Of a stretch of DNA of 64,000 bases, positions 50,038 through 63,006 are shown piece after piece. The notes beneath the pieces are model-generated. The model saw only the letters and a list, made by a program, of their open reading frames with translations. It made no database searches and was not told the origin of the DNA. The DNA comes from Nymphaea colorata (Eukaryota; Streptophyta; Magnoliopsida; Nymphaeales; Nymphaeaceae): NCBI RefSeq assembly GCF_008831285.2, contig NC_045138.2:20495934-20559933 (forward strand). The letters run 5' to 3'. Position numbers and translations under genes: made by a program. The first letter of the stretch is position 1. Each line of letters begins with the position of its first letter.

Positions 50038-50220
50038 TCAAGGGCAGAGTCAGAAATTTTTCACGAGGAAGACCGAAATAAAGTTTCTAAATTTTGATTA
50101 GAGTAAAATATCATTTTTCAAAATTTTTATATAAAATAAGTAAATTTTTTTAAAGTTTACATATAAATTATATTCTTTTTTGAGGTAAGGCCGGGGCCTT
50201 ACCTTGGCTCTGCCCATGGC
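50038..50220. mobile_element. GGGGCGGAGCC-family MITE copy 4
   Basis: Starts AGGGCAGAGTCAGAAATTTT and ends TTGGCTCTGCCCATGG. It shares TTTCTAAATTTTGATTAGAG and TATCATTTTTCAAAATTTTT with copy 2 and looks like its closest relative here. Confidence 0.75.
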
Positions 50221-51448
50221 CATGTCCTTAGTTCGAATCTTAGAGAGTGCTATCCCATAGTATTGAGGAGTATTGATTTTTGTACTAAGGGCACCATTAT
50301 GACGGCCAAGTGGACTGGTTCTTATCCTCAATCTGTCTCTTTGGCTAGAGAATATCACTCTCCTGTCTGATGAAACTTATCGGGAGGCGCTCTTTACACA
50401 TGCCCGGATCAAAGCTGTCTGATGAATATATATATATATATATGTGTGTGTGAGACTCTATTCCAATTCAAAGGTGGACAAAGAGAGAAGCTTCGGGGCG
50501 GGTGTGAGCTCTGGTATGCACACCAACAAGATTGGACCAGCTCATGTGGATTAGGCAAAAACCGGGTCCAAGGTGGGCCCGATCTGATCCACTTTCACTC
50601 TTCTCCCAGCGCTTGACCCTATCCAGAGAACCGGCGGTGTTGCTTAGACGGCCTAACCCGACGTAATGAACACGCCTTGATGCTTATCATCACCACGACC
50701 GCCCACCCACAATCACCGCCGCTATGACTTGTCGATGGCTTTGGCGGCTTCAAGCTGCATGGGGCCGGCGGCATCTTAGTTCCCACTTCTTGACTTTAAC
50801 GTGATCATTAGATTCAAAGAACGAGTGAAAATTATTTAGCAGGCCACAAATTCAAGCACCTTTTTTGCTTTGTTTTGTTTTCTTGTGTTAATTTAATCTC
50901 TCATACTTATGGTCGCCTAATTAAAAATGTCGCTCCAATGAGGATCCGGTGCGCAGGTCTCAGCTACGCCTACGTTTAGGTCGGTGCCAAGTTTATCGAA
51001 CCTAACCTAATTAAGTGGTTGATCGAACTTTATGGTATTTAGCGTAGCTGGTTGGGCTAGCGACCGTTTAAAGATGAGTTTTTAATTCAATTCTTCGAAG
51101 CATGAACTTATTGTATAAGTGAAAGCAGCATAGGCTCTAGAGGTAAAGATGCTAGTTTTGTAGTTTTACACTGTCAAACATGCCATAATGTCTCTTCACC
51201 CAAGTTCCGTTTCCTCTGGTAAGAACAAAAAAAAAAAAAAAAACACTAAGGTTGCATTTGATGGTCTCAAATTAAAAAGTGTGCTTTTAGAAGCTCCCCG
51301 GTTCGTTTACATAGATGATCTCAGTAATATGGATCTTAAATCCACGTTACATGTTAAAAACAATGGATATAAGGTGGAATGTAAAAGAGTCTCACCTTAA
51401 ATCCGCAAATTTGCGATCCTAATAAAGTTTAATTGGTCTCAAATCAGG

Positions 51449-51515
51449 GGCGGAGCTAGGAACTTTTTTGCTAGGAGGCAGACCTTTAGTTTCAAAATTT
51501 TAACAGGGGCCAACA
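51449..51515. mobile_element. GGGGCGGAGCC-family MITE, left-end fragment
   Basis: GGGGCGGAGCTAGGAACTTT is followed by TTTCAAAATTTTAACAGGGG, after which similarity stops. No right end was found nearby. Confidence 0.6.
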
Positions 51516-54500
51516 ATTCTTGTGCCTATCAAATGTAGGATTCTAAATTTTTGTTAGAAAACAAAGATCTAAAATCTTCCAACTGAAAATCCTGAGATAA
51601 TCTTGGATCTTAAAAAGGACATTTCAGTAGAAACATCAATACCGAACTCCATACTAAGCTTGGAGCAGATTCATGATATACTATGTTCTAGTATTGCTTA
51701 AATCTATTTTTGTTTGGATAGGGACGATTCAATGTGATTATATATGAGTTCCTTCTGTTGCCTTAAATTTCTTGAGCTTTCCCCTAATGTCTTGTTTTTC
51801 TCTAAGTATTGCCGTTCAACTTTAGTAGCTGGTTCATGAGCGATCCACCTAATTCATGGCGTCTAGCGAAAGGTAGTTCAGCTCAAGAATTTCGATCTAG
51901 ATCCAGATCCAACTGAGTTAGTTGAAACTCAAAGAAGCACAAGGTCTATTACAAGCTATCGAATTGAATCCGGATACAGAACTCTTTGAAGTCTGAAAAA
52001 AAGGGATGGTTCGGCTAATGTTTCAGTAATATACCGTTCCACGAACCATCCCGAAGATTATTGGATCAAGATTTGATTCTGTGGAACCAACCCACTACAG
52101 AGTCTGCATTGAGCCATTCTTGGCCAACAACTCTTTGGATACAAGACCCGTTACCCGAATTTATTCCTTTTCTCTACTTAGGAAAGTAGATAGCAGGAAG
52201 GTAAACCGGGTTTCCAGAGTACCATAAGTCCATAATAGTTCTTGTGCCAGACTCGGGTCCTTGGTTTAGGTTACAAACAGATCCAACCTATTCGAAGCCC
52301 CCACCAGTTCCAATACGAATAATTTATTTCTCGCTTAGTCCTTTTCCCCCGAAAACATTACAACTGAAGAAAACTTTGCGGCTTCAATGGATCCATTTCT
52401 AGTTTCACAAACCACGTTGGATTTGAACCCTTACCCAGATCCAAATCAAAAAGAAAGGAGAAAACCTGGTAGAGTTTATGGTCAAAATCAGGCTCAAAAG
52501 TAGGCCAACCCATTCTCTCCCTATTAATTAATTAATTAATTAAATTAAATTAATTCTTTGCCTTTTATTTAATACAATAAAAAAAATCTTGCTTTTGACA
52601 TCTCATCACTACTATCTGGCCACATCCTTTTTTTTTTCCTCCTATTCAAGATCACATCACACGCCTTCTTATCTTAAATCTCAGTTTCTTAATTGCATAA
52701 AATATTGCCAACAAAAACCGAACAACTACTATATATATATATATATAGTTGAAAGTTGAAACTAATTATTTGATATTCTTGATAAAAAATTCACAAATTT
52801 TAGAGGTGCCCCCACTTTCATGTTGGCAAATAATGCCTTTTGTCTTATATGCTAAGAAAGCTTGATTATTTTTTTAACTTTTGGAATAAGATACATAACT
52901 TCTTATCCTGGACAAGAATATTCTAACAGACAATGTTTGATATACCTCTCATCCTTGACAAGAATATTCTGACAACGGTAGAGATACCTGAAGTGCTCAG
53001 GCTAAGTATCGTTGTCTTTGTTAGAAACCATAACATACAACGTACTTCGATCATGAATCTGATTTATGTGTTATGCTACCAACACAGGAACCAGTGATCA
53101 CATATGTATTTTTATAATTTGGTCAAGCAACCTTGTTCCAAAATTAATATATTAAATGACGCCAAGTGGACACTAGAAGGCACCACACACCAAATACAGT
53201 TGGCTGTCTACGCTATCTAAAATAAATAAACTAATTTCATCAAGAGAAAATATTCAATTATCCAAAAATATATCATTTTTTAGATAATAAATTTAGAAAA
53301 ATAAGCTGAGCCTCTTATAAGTATGTAAATCTTTCTTTTCAAAATTTCTTGCATTTGACACCGTTTTCCACTCTGCATGCGACGACTTTACATTCAAGTT
53401 ACTTGGTCTCCTTCACGAAGATTTGTTATATATATATATATATATATATATAAACAAAAGCTGGTCATCGCTGGTGTCATAGTGTACCAACTCCATTTGG
53501 TTGGGATAAGCCCGATTAATATCTCAAACATTACATAAATTAGATTATGATATAAAATAAATTATAAAAAATTATGTATACCAGCCAACACGTGCGCATT
53601 TTCGAGAAATATTACGCACATGTGCCATGCAAAAAAAAAAAAAAAAAAATCCAACAGCTCTTGCCAGTCAAAATCTAGGGTTAGAAAAGTATATGCTTAG
53701 ACCATGTCCTTGACTTTCTAAGAGTGAATTGCATCTGTGGTCAAGATTTTATCTCTTTTGGTTAATCCTTATTTAATTATGAACTAATACATCGAGCAAT
53801 TCTCGCCCACTAATCAAGGCATGGTTGGTGAGCCCTATGTATTTTAGCCTCTATCAAGCTTCCTTCAATTTGAACCGAGCCTAAGATCGAGCCCACGCAA
53901 GTCAACGACCATGCTAGAGAGACCAATTTCCTTATTGTTAATGCAATGCCCAACAAGAATTTAATGTGCTGTAGCAGGTTGGGTTAGTTATTGGTTCAAT
54001 TTTTATGAGAGTCAACCCCTTGTGAAAGCTTAGTGAAATGTAGGCCCTTGGGACAGCAGAGTTTCACACAGGCAAGGGACAAAGTCTCTTGGCTTGAGTA
54101 TAGTTTCTTGGTGACCTTGAAAAAACTCAATAAAAATTTAAAACAAGAGACTTAAAATCTTAGGAAATTTTAAAAATGTAAAAACGATTATCTAGCGGGT
54201 TAGTTTAAAGGTAAATTTAAATTAGAGAGATCATTTTCCATGTGCAGACGCCTTGACGGTTTCAATGGCTTGAATGTGTTTTGAGTGCATTTGACTGCAT
54301 GTACAGCTGGAGTTTGTTCCGAAACCGAAAGTAAAGTTAGAGGTGGGTGAGTGAGAGACAATAATTCAAGGGCTGCACAAAAAAGTTATATAAAATTTTG
54401 TATAAAAGTGAGTTCCCATCTTTAGGAGCTTTTTGGCAACAGTAACATTTTGTTACTAACTCATGAACCTAAGGTAGATTCATATGACACTATTTTAACT

Positions 54501-55731
54501 TTTCCAAAAATTTAGTCCATTTTCCTAAGGAAGTCTCCTGGGACAGTGATGATGTGTTATTGTTATTCGGAGATTGTTTGACAATTGGAATACTATATGA
54601 ATGTTCAATAAATGTACTTCAAAAGATTGAAACAAATTCATAGAATACTAAAATTAACTAGGTATTCATGGACATGCTATAATCTTTGGAGTAGATTTAT
54701 GAAGCACTCACAAAACATTCTATGTACCAATCGACCCCTTGGGAAAATTGTAAACAAGGATTACAGTCAAGACAACCTGAGGGGCAGTAAAAAACTGAAT
54801 GGGGGTTAGGAAGAGGTGAAAATTTGCGAAAACAAACCAAAGGAGAGGTGATCAAAGCAAAGATAGCGGGAATTGGGCAGGAAAACCGGTTGCCAATGTC
54901 TAGAAGAGTAAGGAAATGGGGAAAGCTTGACCCTTGGCTCCATTGGATGTTGGTTCCATTAAGAACCGAGTTGTAGAGATGAAAGTTTTCGCCTGGAACA
55001 TTAGGGGGCTAGTTAGGGAACAAGGCGTGAGTTGGAGGACAAGGCATAAGAACCATGCCTTTACTTCAAACGTTGCGTCGAGTGAATTGGAGGCCTAATG
55101 ATGTGATGATAATAATAAAGAACGTTTGTAGATCTAGATTCTTATTGGATGTATGAATTTGTCGTTGAATACTCAATATGCAATTTCTGGAGTCTATATA
55201 CATGGTCCAATAGCTGGATGAGAGATGATCAGACTCGGGAATGGTAGGAAGTGATAGTAGGCGTGTTTCTTTTTTTTGTTTTTTCCATTTAAAAGTTGTT
55301 CCAAGACACTTCAAAACATAATATGTAGGTCTCTAGTTTGATTTTACAATAGGTATTACAACTCTGAAACATAATACTTAAGTTGAAAGGTACACCATTG
55401 CCATTGATAGCACTGGCAACGTTGCTCAGGACTCAGAGGCAGGTCTTCGGTCTTTAGGTCCCTTTTAGGCGGAAGGTTATTAACCTCTCACTCACTCTAA
55501 AAGTTCTCCCAAGTCCATTTATAATGCTTTACAGGATTGAAAGGAGGAACATTGACTATTGGGAGAAAAACTTTTCTAGATTTTGTTGGACTTTGCATCG
55601 GGAATGTGAAATTGTGATGAGAAATAGTTGGAACAGCCCATGTTTAGTCTGCTCAACAAGTTGCAGAGTACATGCATGCACACAAGCCCGTGCATGGAAT
55701 ATGTGTGTGCGTGCGTGTGTGGCTAGCATAT
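51516..55731. other. 4.2 kb without a recognised gene
   Basis: The part 51780-52500 is less AT-rich and reads like an old retroelement or LTR, but no protein motif could be secured. There are TTAA-type simple repeats at about 52525-52552, a TA array at 53428-53452 and a poly(A) run at about 53631-53649. The part at 54430-54740 contains ATTCATATGACAC and TTTGACAATTGGAATAC wording similar to 26885-27240, so both may be copies of one old repeat. Confidence 0.5.
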
Positions 55732-58523
55732 TCTACATGCAAAGGAAGTGTGAGGGGAAAATGACAGGCTGCATTCTCCAATATAAAAGGGGCCAGCTCT
55801 CTTGCCTTGCGGGATTGGACGACAGTCCCTCGGCGTCCCAACAAAAAGTGGGGGATAAAGATCATTCCCTACTTGTAACGTGGCAGTTCTCTCTCCCTTA
55901 TAGCTTTTTCACTTTTTTTCTCCACAACCAACATGTTCTCTGTCTCTAGTCATACCAGTCACAAAACGATAGTAGAATGTATACCACGTCTAAATCATAT
56001 ACAAGTCACTGTACCAACTATACCTTCGAATAATCTCATTTCACAGTGGACAAAACTTGGTTAGAGTATAAAATAATAGCAAATTACAAAAACATAATAG
56101 CAGATAGGGTTGGTGCCACAAAAAGGATGATCACTGGTAGGCAGTCAGTCTGTTTATATGAAATTTACATGAAGTACAGAGAAGACATCAACCCAAGATA
56201 CCAAAAGCAAGCTTCCTATCCTCCCAGTAAGAGAGGCAAGGTAGGAGATTAGGTTCTCAATGGGTGGAATAAAACACTTCTCCTGCATACTCAAAAATTA
56301 CAAAAAGTTTCGTAGAAATTTGAGTTGATAATAAGTTTGATTTGAAAGCCAAAAGTTTGATGTTGTGTCGCCACCTTGGCACAATGCCGTGGAGGTCTGC
56401 CATACACCAATTTTTGTTGGTTCCCGAAGAAAAGGAAAGAAGAAAAGGAAATGTTAATTGCTCCAATAGTTTGCTGTGAAACTTGTCGATACTGTTGTCT
56501 CCTTGTGCTTTTGTCATCCTTCATCTTTTTCATCTTTTTTTCACGATAAAAGCAAAACCCCTTGGCCAATAGGAGGTGCCCCTCTTTGCAACAAGCATTG
56601 CTTTCTTTTATCTCCAATGTAGGGCCACAGCAATAGAAGCGCCTAAGAACTGAAAAAAATATCCCCATCCTTTGTTTCGTGAGCAACTGAACTTTTTATT
56701 TAAAAAGAAAAGAATGACAGTTATCCGTTACAGGTAGATGTCTAACACATAAAAAGATTATAATGGACCACCCATTTGAGCATTAAAGCCGTAGAAGCCC
56801 TACCATATGCTTTGGATTTGGGATAATTAAAATATAAAGTTGGAGAAGTTTAAGAGTGGCCTTTAATAAGACCAGGTTATGAAAACCGGATTTTAATAAA
56901 ACCCAGTTTTGACGTCATCCAAAACACATCTAAAATGACATTTTGAAGGAAAAACATCTATAACCAGGTTTTGGGCTGTCATCCAAAGTCTCCCTAGAAG
57001 CTCAACCTTTTGAAGTATGCCAATCACTGCAAAAATTGGCTTGAATTGATTAATTTGAATCCATAGTGGCAAATTGACAATCCTTTGGCTAACATACATG
57101 AGGATATTTATTCAAGTGGGTTATAATTTCGAAAAGAAGTCTCAAATTATATTTAATTTATTACACAAGTTTCTTTTTACAGAAACTGCCGAATGAGGGC
57201 CCAAACTATGCCCTTGCCCATGATCGAAGCTGGATGCACTTAAGGAGGTGGGATGAGGGCTAGCTCATTCTCACCTATTTAGAATAGAAGATCGACCATG
57301 TCAATCAAAACAATGGAAAGGGTCTTTCTTGTAAATTAGAAGTGAAAAAAAAAGAATAAACTTGAAAAGATAATATATATGAAAAAATTATGTAAACTTT
57401 TACATGTTTAAAGAACATGAAATTTAGCTTGAGGCCCCTATTCGGATGACGACAGAAGGCATAAGAACAAGTCCATAGAAACTCCATATTTTCTACCTGT
57501 GTTGCTTAAAATGCTGCGTGTACATTATCAGCCAATGTGGATCACACATTGGCCCCTTGCTGATACGCTACCGACCCGTTTAGGTTTATTTTTATATTTT
57601 TAACTTTAAAATAAATTTAAATTGTGTACAATATTCACAAAAAATAAAAAATTGAGTGGCACAGGCTGGCACATAACGACAGCTCGAGTTCGTTTCTGTA
57701 AAGCTCTTGTCACTTGATTCATATATTGTATTTTTTTTTTGTTAAACAAAAAGGAAAACAACAAAAAGAACGTCCAAATATGTTTAAAATTACCAACATA
57801 CCGTTAAAGATTAACAAACAGGAAAGGCATGAGCTGAATCAAATGAAGCCCATGTAACTCGAACTCGACTCGTCTATAATTCGAGCATTAACTCAAGCTC
57901 GAACTCGACTAGTTTATCACACCGAGTCGACTTGACCCATTGTACATCCCTGCCAACGTATGACATTGCTTTGAACACTAGAATCTGGACAGTGATCTGC
58001 TGTTGATAAGTAATGGCCTACCAATGGCTTCTTCTCCAGGCAGAGGCCATTATCCGGCTGCCTTTTCAGATGTGACACGAAGCTTGTTTTGCTTTGCTCT
58101 AACTCAATTGCGTCCCAGTTGTATTATAAGTGGATAGGTTTCAATAATTGCACCTTCTCTCCCCACTCTACTAAAAAATGGATTATGACTTTGTTGTATA
58201 TCTTCATATCTGTCAATGTCATGAAGCAACCAAAGAAGCGGATGACGGTAACAGCTAGTGTATCAATTTCGGGTTCCTGTCAATCTAAATGTTTCTTGCA
58301 CCACTGGAAGTTGTGGGCCTTAGAGTGGTGGAACTCAACCTTACTCCATAAATTTCCTCCTCTCCTTTCTCTAGTGAAGTCAATTCCAAAAAACTTGCAG
58401 CAGCAAGAAACATGTCTTCATGGGAGAAAACAGCTCAGAAATAGTTTGAGGCGACTTTACTGGTAAACAAGTCAAGCAGCTGGTAGTTCCTCTCAAGAAA
58501 AACTTGTCTGTGCATGTTTATAA
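55732..58523 (+). repeat. Segmental duplication, copy B
   Basis: This is colinear with 39915-41783 (see copy A for anchors) but longer, because about 0.85 kb is inserted between 57100 and 57950. That insert contains a GAGCTCGAACTCGACTCG-type repeat (57680-57950). The 125-codon frame at 58089-58466 overlaps the duplicated part but is broken in copy A. Confidence 0.85.
57680..57950. mobile_element. Copy of the GAGCTCGAACTCG repeat inserted in duplication copy B
   Basis: It contains CAGCTCGAGTTCGTTTCTG, AACTCGAACTCGACTCG and the right-end wording TTGTACATCCCTGCC, as in the element at 58583-58970 (GTTCTACATCCTTA). It is absent from copy A, so this copy was inserted after the duplication or lost from A. 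The left end is not sharply defined. Confidence 0.6.
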
Positions 58524-58582
58524 GGGCTTGACTGGACTCATTCAGTTGTTTTATATAAAGAGAGAAACGGATGAGTCGGTGG

Positions 58583-58970
58583 TAGGAATGTAGAACTAGC
58601 GAACCGAGCTCGAGCTTTATGATGTGAGCTCGATTTGGACTTGGTAAACCGAGTACGAGCTCATACTCGACTTGTTTAAGCTTGTGTCACGTGATTCACA
58701 TACATATATTTTTAAATGAAAATGAAAGCCATTTAAAAGAGTGTTAAAATTCCCTAAAAATTACCAACATGCCCACAAAGATGAACAAACGAGCCGAGTC
58801 AAGTTTAAACAAGTCGAGTTTGAGCGAGTTTAAACAAGTCATGCTCGTGTAACTCGAATTCAACTCTTTTATAACTTGAGTTTTAACTTAGGTTTGAGCT
58901 TGAGTTGTTTAATCTTACAGGAGCGAGTTCAAGTTGAGTCTGAGTTGGGTCGACTTGTTCTACATCCTTA
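58583..58970. mobile_element. hAT-like MITE, 388 bases, with 8-base target duplication
   Basis: The left end is TAGGAATGTAGAAC; the right end reverse-complements to TAAGGATGTAGAAC. Flanks are GTCGGTGG (58575-58582) and GTTGGTGG (58971-58978), an 8-base duplication with one mismatch. The inside is dense in GAGCTCGAGCTT and GAGTTTGAGCGAG variants. It has no coding capacity. Confidence 0.8.
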
Positions 58971-59623
58971 GTTGGTGGCAGAATTCTGGGTGCTAGAGTC
59001 ATCATGAATGGTCTTGACTATTGAATTTTGTCATTACTGGCTGTTGAGAAGGTTGTGAATTAATACTAGATGACTAAAATGTTTTCTCTTCTTTTTCTTC
59101 TCATAACACTCATAATGTCAAGCATCTCTAGCATGTGATTAGCAACAGTGAAAAGGCTCGAGAGTGCCAAAGTTTCCTGCACTCAGGGGAAAGTGCATCT
59201 CATTGCTGGAGCTGTTCAAACTAATTTCCAATGGCGTGCTATTATTCAGTAGCGCTTGACTCCCTTGTGCTATTGAACTGAGTTTTTTTAGCTCCAGAGC
59301 TCTCCCATTCTCTTGCAGGGTCTGTCAATTCTCCTTGTGAACTAAACCAATGACCAAGATTAAGTATTCATGATATGAGGAAATGAGGACCTTGACTATC
59401 CATAATCACCCAGCTTACTCATAACGGCCATTTGCTCCTCCGTTGTAATAAATGGTTAAGAGAAAAACACGAAAAAAAGTGTGAACTAGTATAAAATTAT
59501 AAAAATGACATCAATTTTTTCTTCTTGTTTTCTTACAAACATGTCACAGTAGATCAAAGGGCCCTCATGTGATGACTATGGATAACAAAGTTACTATGTA
59601 TATATTATCAAATGTGTTGTTTA

Positions 59624-59789
59624 CACTACAAAAAAAGATAGTTTCACCTGCATGTGAAAAACAAAACGTAGGTGAAACTTGACTTTTATCGACGTTTGGG
59701 GCTAAATGTTAGTAAAAGCATCATCGAGGCTTGTCTTTTTTCACTGACATTTCCTGGCCATCGGTAATGCTTAGTTTTTTTTTGTAGTG
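59624..59789. mobile_element. CACTA-type MITE, 166 bases, with TTA target duplication
   Basis: It begins CACTACAAAAAAAG and ends TTTTTTTTTGTAGTG, the reverse complement of its start. TTA lies directly outside both ends (59621-59623 and 59790-59792), the three-base duplication of CACTA elements. Inside, ACGTAGGTGAAACTTG and TATCGACGTTTGG are typical spacer wording. No transposase is present. Confidence 0.85.
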
Positions 59790-59792
59790 TTA

Positions 59793-61094
59793 GTATGTTC
59801 TATGACATTGATAATATATATTTTTTATCTATAGATTGGACGACATACATGTTTTTAGAGTGCTAAAAAATATAAGATTCAAAATAATCATAAATTTTCA
59901 ATGTCAAATTTTATGGGCCACATATACAGCATTTTTAAATTGTCTAACAACACATAAGAAAGCTTGTCATTGCCTTAATTTAACATTTAAATTGAACACA
60001 CAGATTCATTGACTTGAGACACCGCAGGCACAGACGTACCAAGAGAATAGATTAATCAATCACACATGGGAATGATTTTTCCAAACCCATCACTCTCACT
60101 TTCCCTCTCCCTCTTTTTTGTTTTAGGCCGAATTGCTTTCTTCTAGGAGCTGCTTTGAAAGGTAGATGTGATATGAACATGGCATCTGGAATCATTCTTC
60201 GCTTATCATTTCCCCACGAAAATTGATGTTTGGAGGTACTTTACGCCAGCGATGATTAGTGGTGAACATCATTTTCACCACCCACTGGAGCAAGCGACCG
60301 ATTCAGCTTGTGTTTGTCCAATACGACACTCTTTCTACAGTCTCATAAAATAGAAATTCGACCATGAATGAATTTTACATGTTCCAAAAAAAAAAAAAAA
60401 ATTTCATTGTGTGGATAAGATTTATAGAGATTTTTCTGAGCAATAGTCCTTGTCGTAAAATTCAATTTACACAATATTGAAATGAAAGATATTATAAGTT
60501 TTCTTGCTCATGTAATCGAGCCATTAAAGTAATTCTCATCAATATATATATATATATATATATATATTCCCTTACTTGGTACCCTCGAAAACCTCTGTCT
60601 ATATTGGCATTCCGAATCACAGGAGGATAGGGCCTCCAACCCTTTTGTTAAAACATAAGCAAAAAAATTGTTATACATCATTCAAGAATTGCATCAAAAT
60701 ATATACAAAATTTACATAAAGGCTGGCATAGAAATGGTATCAAAACTTGGGTTGATCTAGAGAATGCAACACCTGTTGCTAAAAACATTGATATTTACAC
60801 GGTAACGTTGGAAAACACCTCTACTTTCAAAAGATATTTGAAGCCATCTAAGCCAAGTGTAAGATATTTACGTCATTTTTGTCCATGGAAGATTGCAAAA
60901 TCACATCAAGAAGGTAAGTTTCACTTTTGTCCCCAAGAAAGGATTTAACACCTGTCGCCATTCAATAATCAATGAATGGTGTCATCTTAGCTCACTTTCA
61001 AAGGGTACGTGACATGGATAACATGTCATGCATATGGACTTATGCACAATTATACAGTTGCTTTTGCGTTAACAAAGTCGTATGAGAATAGTCA
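59793..61094. other. Intergenic stretch; no gene recognised
   Basis: A poly(A) run lies at about 60387-60401 and a TA array at 60541-60567. No conserved frame was found on either strand. Confidence 0.55.
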
Positions 61095-61268
61095 GGGGGT
61101 TTAGAATGGGCCCTAGCTCTACCACAACTTTTTTTTAAATTTATATATAAATTTTAGAAAATTTCACTTGTCGTATATAAAAATTAAAAAAAAAAAGAAA
61201 TATTTCAACTCCCCTCAAAATTTAGAAACTTTAATTCGACCCTCATGAAAAAATTCTGGCTCTACCCT
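61095..61268. mobile_element. GGGGCGGAGCC-family MITE copy 5
   Basis: Runs from AGGGGGTTTAGAATGGGCCC to TTCTGGCTCTACCC. It shares the internal blocks AAATTTATATATAAATTTT and CCCCTCAAAATTTAGAAAC with copy 3 and has the same orientation as copy 3. Confidence 0.65.
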
Positions 61269-62464
61269 TAAAAATAATACTTAATCCTTAGATGGTGGAA
61301 GGTGTATGTCATCTGTGTTTGTGTTACGGATTAATGTGATAAAATCAGCCAGCATTTTGATTTTAATTTGGCCAACATTTTGATTTTTGTAATCCTATTA
61401 TGTTGGGTAAAATGCATCGACCAGAGGCAGAGCCAAGCTGCAGGTTTCTTTATTTTCAAATCAATACCTTTAAATACTTGCTATGTTATGTACACGAGTG
61501 GTCTTTAATATATGAAAATCGCGAAGAGTGCGCCCTCGAGACAAGTTTTTGTAAATCTAATTTTCAAACATGCTGACCTATGAAGGGCTTGTATTTTGCT
61601 ATAATGCAATAAATAAACTCAAGTGATACTAGGTTGAAGCCATGACTAACGACACTTGGGAGAAGGATCCTTTCTAAGCCTCATCATAACATTGTTGGAT
61701 GTCGACGAATATATAAGATTAAGCCCTATGCGAATATATAATTCTAATTGTTTTTGTTCAAAGCGATGCTGGTTTATAAGGGCTATAGTCTACGAGAAGG
61801 AATAAAATATTTGACATTTTCAGTCTTATGGTCAAACTTGCTACTATCAAACTGGTTTTAATTATCTATTAAATAGTCAAATATGGTATATTCATCAACT
61901 TGATGTTAATAATACTTTTTTTACAAGACATTCATGACTTATCTTATAAGATAAGACATAACCATGGATGTCACTAAAAAAATTGTCTAAGGTCTAAATT
62001 ATGCAGTCTCCTAAAGTCACTTGATGGCACGTGGATTTCTAGAATTTCCAAATCTGACTGATCACTTTATTAGAAAGTCCTCCATTTCCAGTGCATACAT
62101 TTTAATTTATATGGATGATATTATACTAAACAGCAGCTTGGTTCAAGAAGTGTAGGATCTTATCAAGGATATTGGTCAACATTTATCTATTCAACACTTG
62201 CAACATCTCTTGATCACAAGCTAAATCTGTGGTCAGCCTTAATGTCTCCAATACACCTCTCTCAAGATATGAACAAACCAGGTTGACATATGCTAATTTA
62301 TATCAAAGTCTTGTTACGGCGCTTCAGTTTGTAACTTTGTCCCGTCTAGGTATGGTTCATGCTTGAACCAACAAAGCGCTCATTGGATTCATGTCAAGCG
62401 GATTCTATGGTATCTCCAACTCCAAGCTGGGACGGAGTCCCAGTCAAAAGTTTTTTGTTACAAG

Positions 62465-62760
62465 CAAGGGCGGAGCCAGGATTTTCTTCAAGGACGGGCC
62501 GACAGTCTGACTTCTGGATTCGGGTAGAGCCAAACTGAATTATAATACAAAAAATACATTACGTAATTAAAAAATATTATTTTTTTCAATGTAAATTTTT
62601 TTTTTCATCGACTGGGGTGGAGCCATGGCCTAGGTGGGCCCCCCCTTCCCTCCGCCCCAGGGTCAAACTATAGTTTTAAGTTTTTAAAAGGAACTAAAAT
62701 ATATTTTTTCAAATTTTTTTAAAATTTACATGTAAAATTTTAAATAATTAAAAATCTGGA
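62465..62760. mobile_element. GGGGCGGAGCC-family MITE(s), probably two overlapping copies
   Basis: GGGCGGAGCCAGGATTTTC starts near 62466, and a second set of ends (GGGGTGGAGCCATGGCC near 62614, CTCCGCCCCAGGGTC near 62652) lies inside. After that come TTTAAAATTTACATGTAAA and CTGGAGAGGGGCG. This suggests one copy inserted next to or into another. Confidence 0.55.
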
Positions 62761-62773
62761 GAGGGGCGATGGC

Positions 62774-63006
62774 TAAGGGTGGGCGTCGGGCCGAGCCACC
62801 GCTGGGCCGACCCGGTTCGGCCCGTTTAAGTTTAAAAAATATATATATTTTTTATTTTTTTTGTTTTAATAATATATATTTATTATTAATAAATATATAT
62901 TATATTTAAAAACATTATTTTATGATTAAAAAATGTTTTTTATTTTTTAAACCGGCCGGATCGGGCCCGCCTTTACCGGGCCGGCCCGGCCCGATGCCCA
63001 CCCCTA
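62774..63006. mobile_element. hAT-like MITE, 233 bases, GC-rich ends
   Basis: The left end is TAAGGGTGGGCGTCGGGCC; the right end reverse-complements to TAGGGGTGGGCATCGGGCC. Flanks GCGATGGC (62766-62773) and GCTATGGC (63007-63014) form an 8-base duplication with one mismatch. Strongly GC-rich arms (GGGCCGACCCGG, CCGGGCCGGCCCGG) surround an AT-rich centre. Confidence 0.85.

Noticed and set aside
51020-51110. Possible tRNA or tRNA-derived SINE (GTAGCTGGTTGGGC)
   Set aside because: The A-box-like piece lacks a proper B box and no cloverleaf can be drawn.
58089-58466. 125-codon frame in duplication copy B
   Set aside because: The matching part of copy A has stops and indels in that frame, and the composition is not protein-like.
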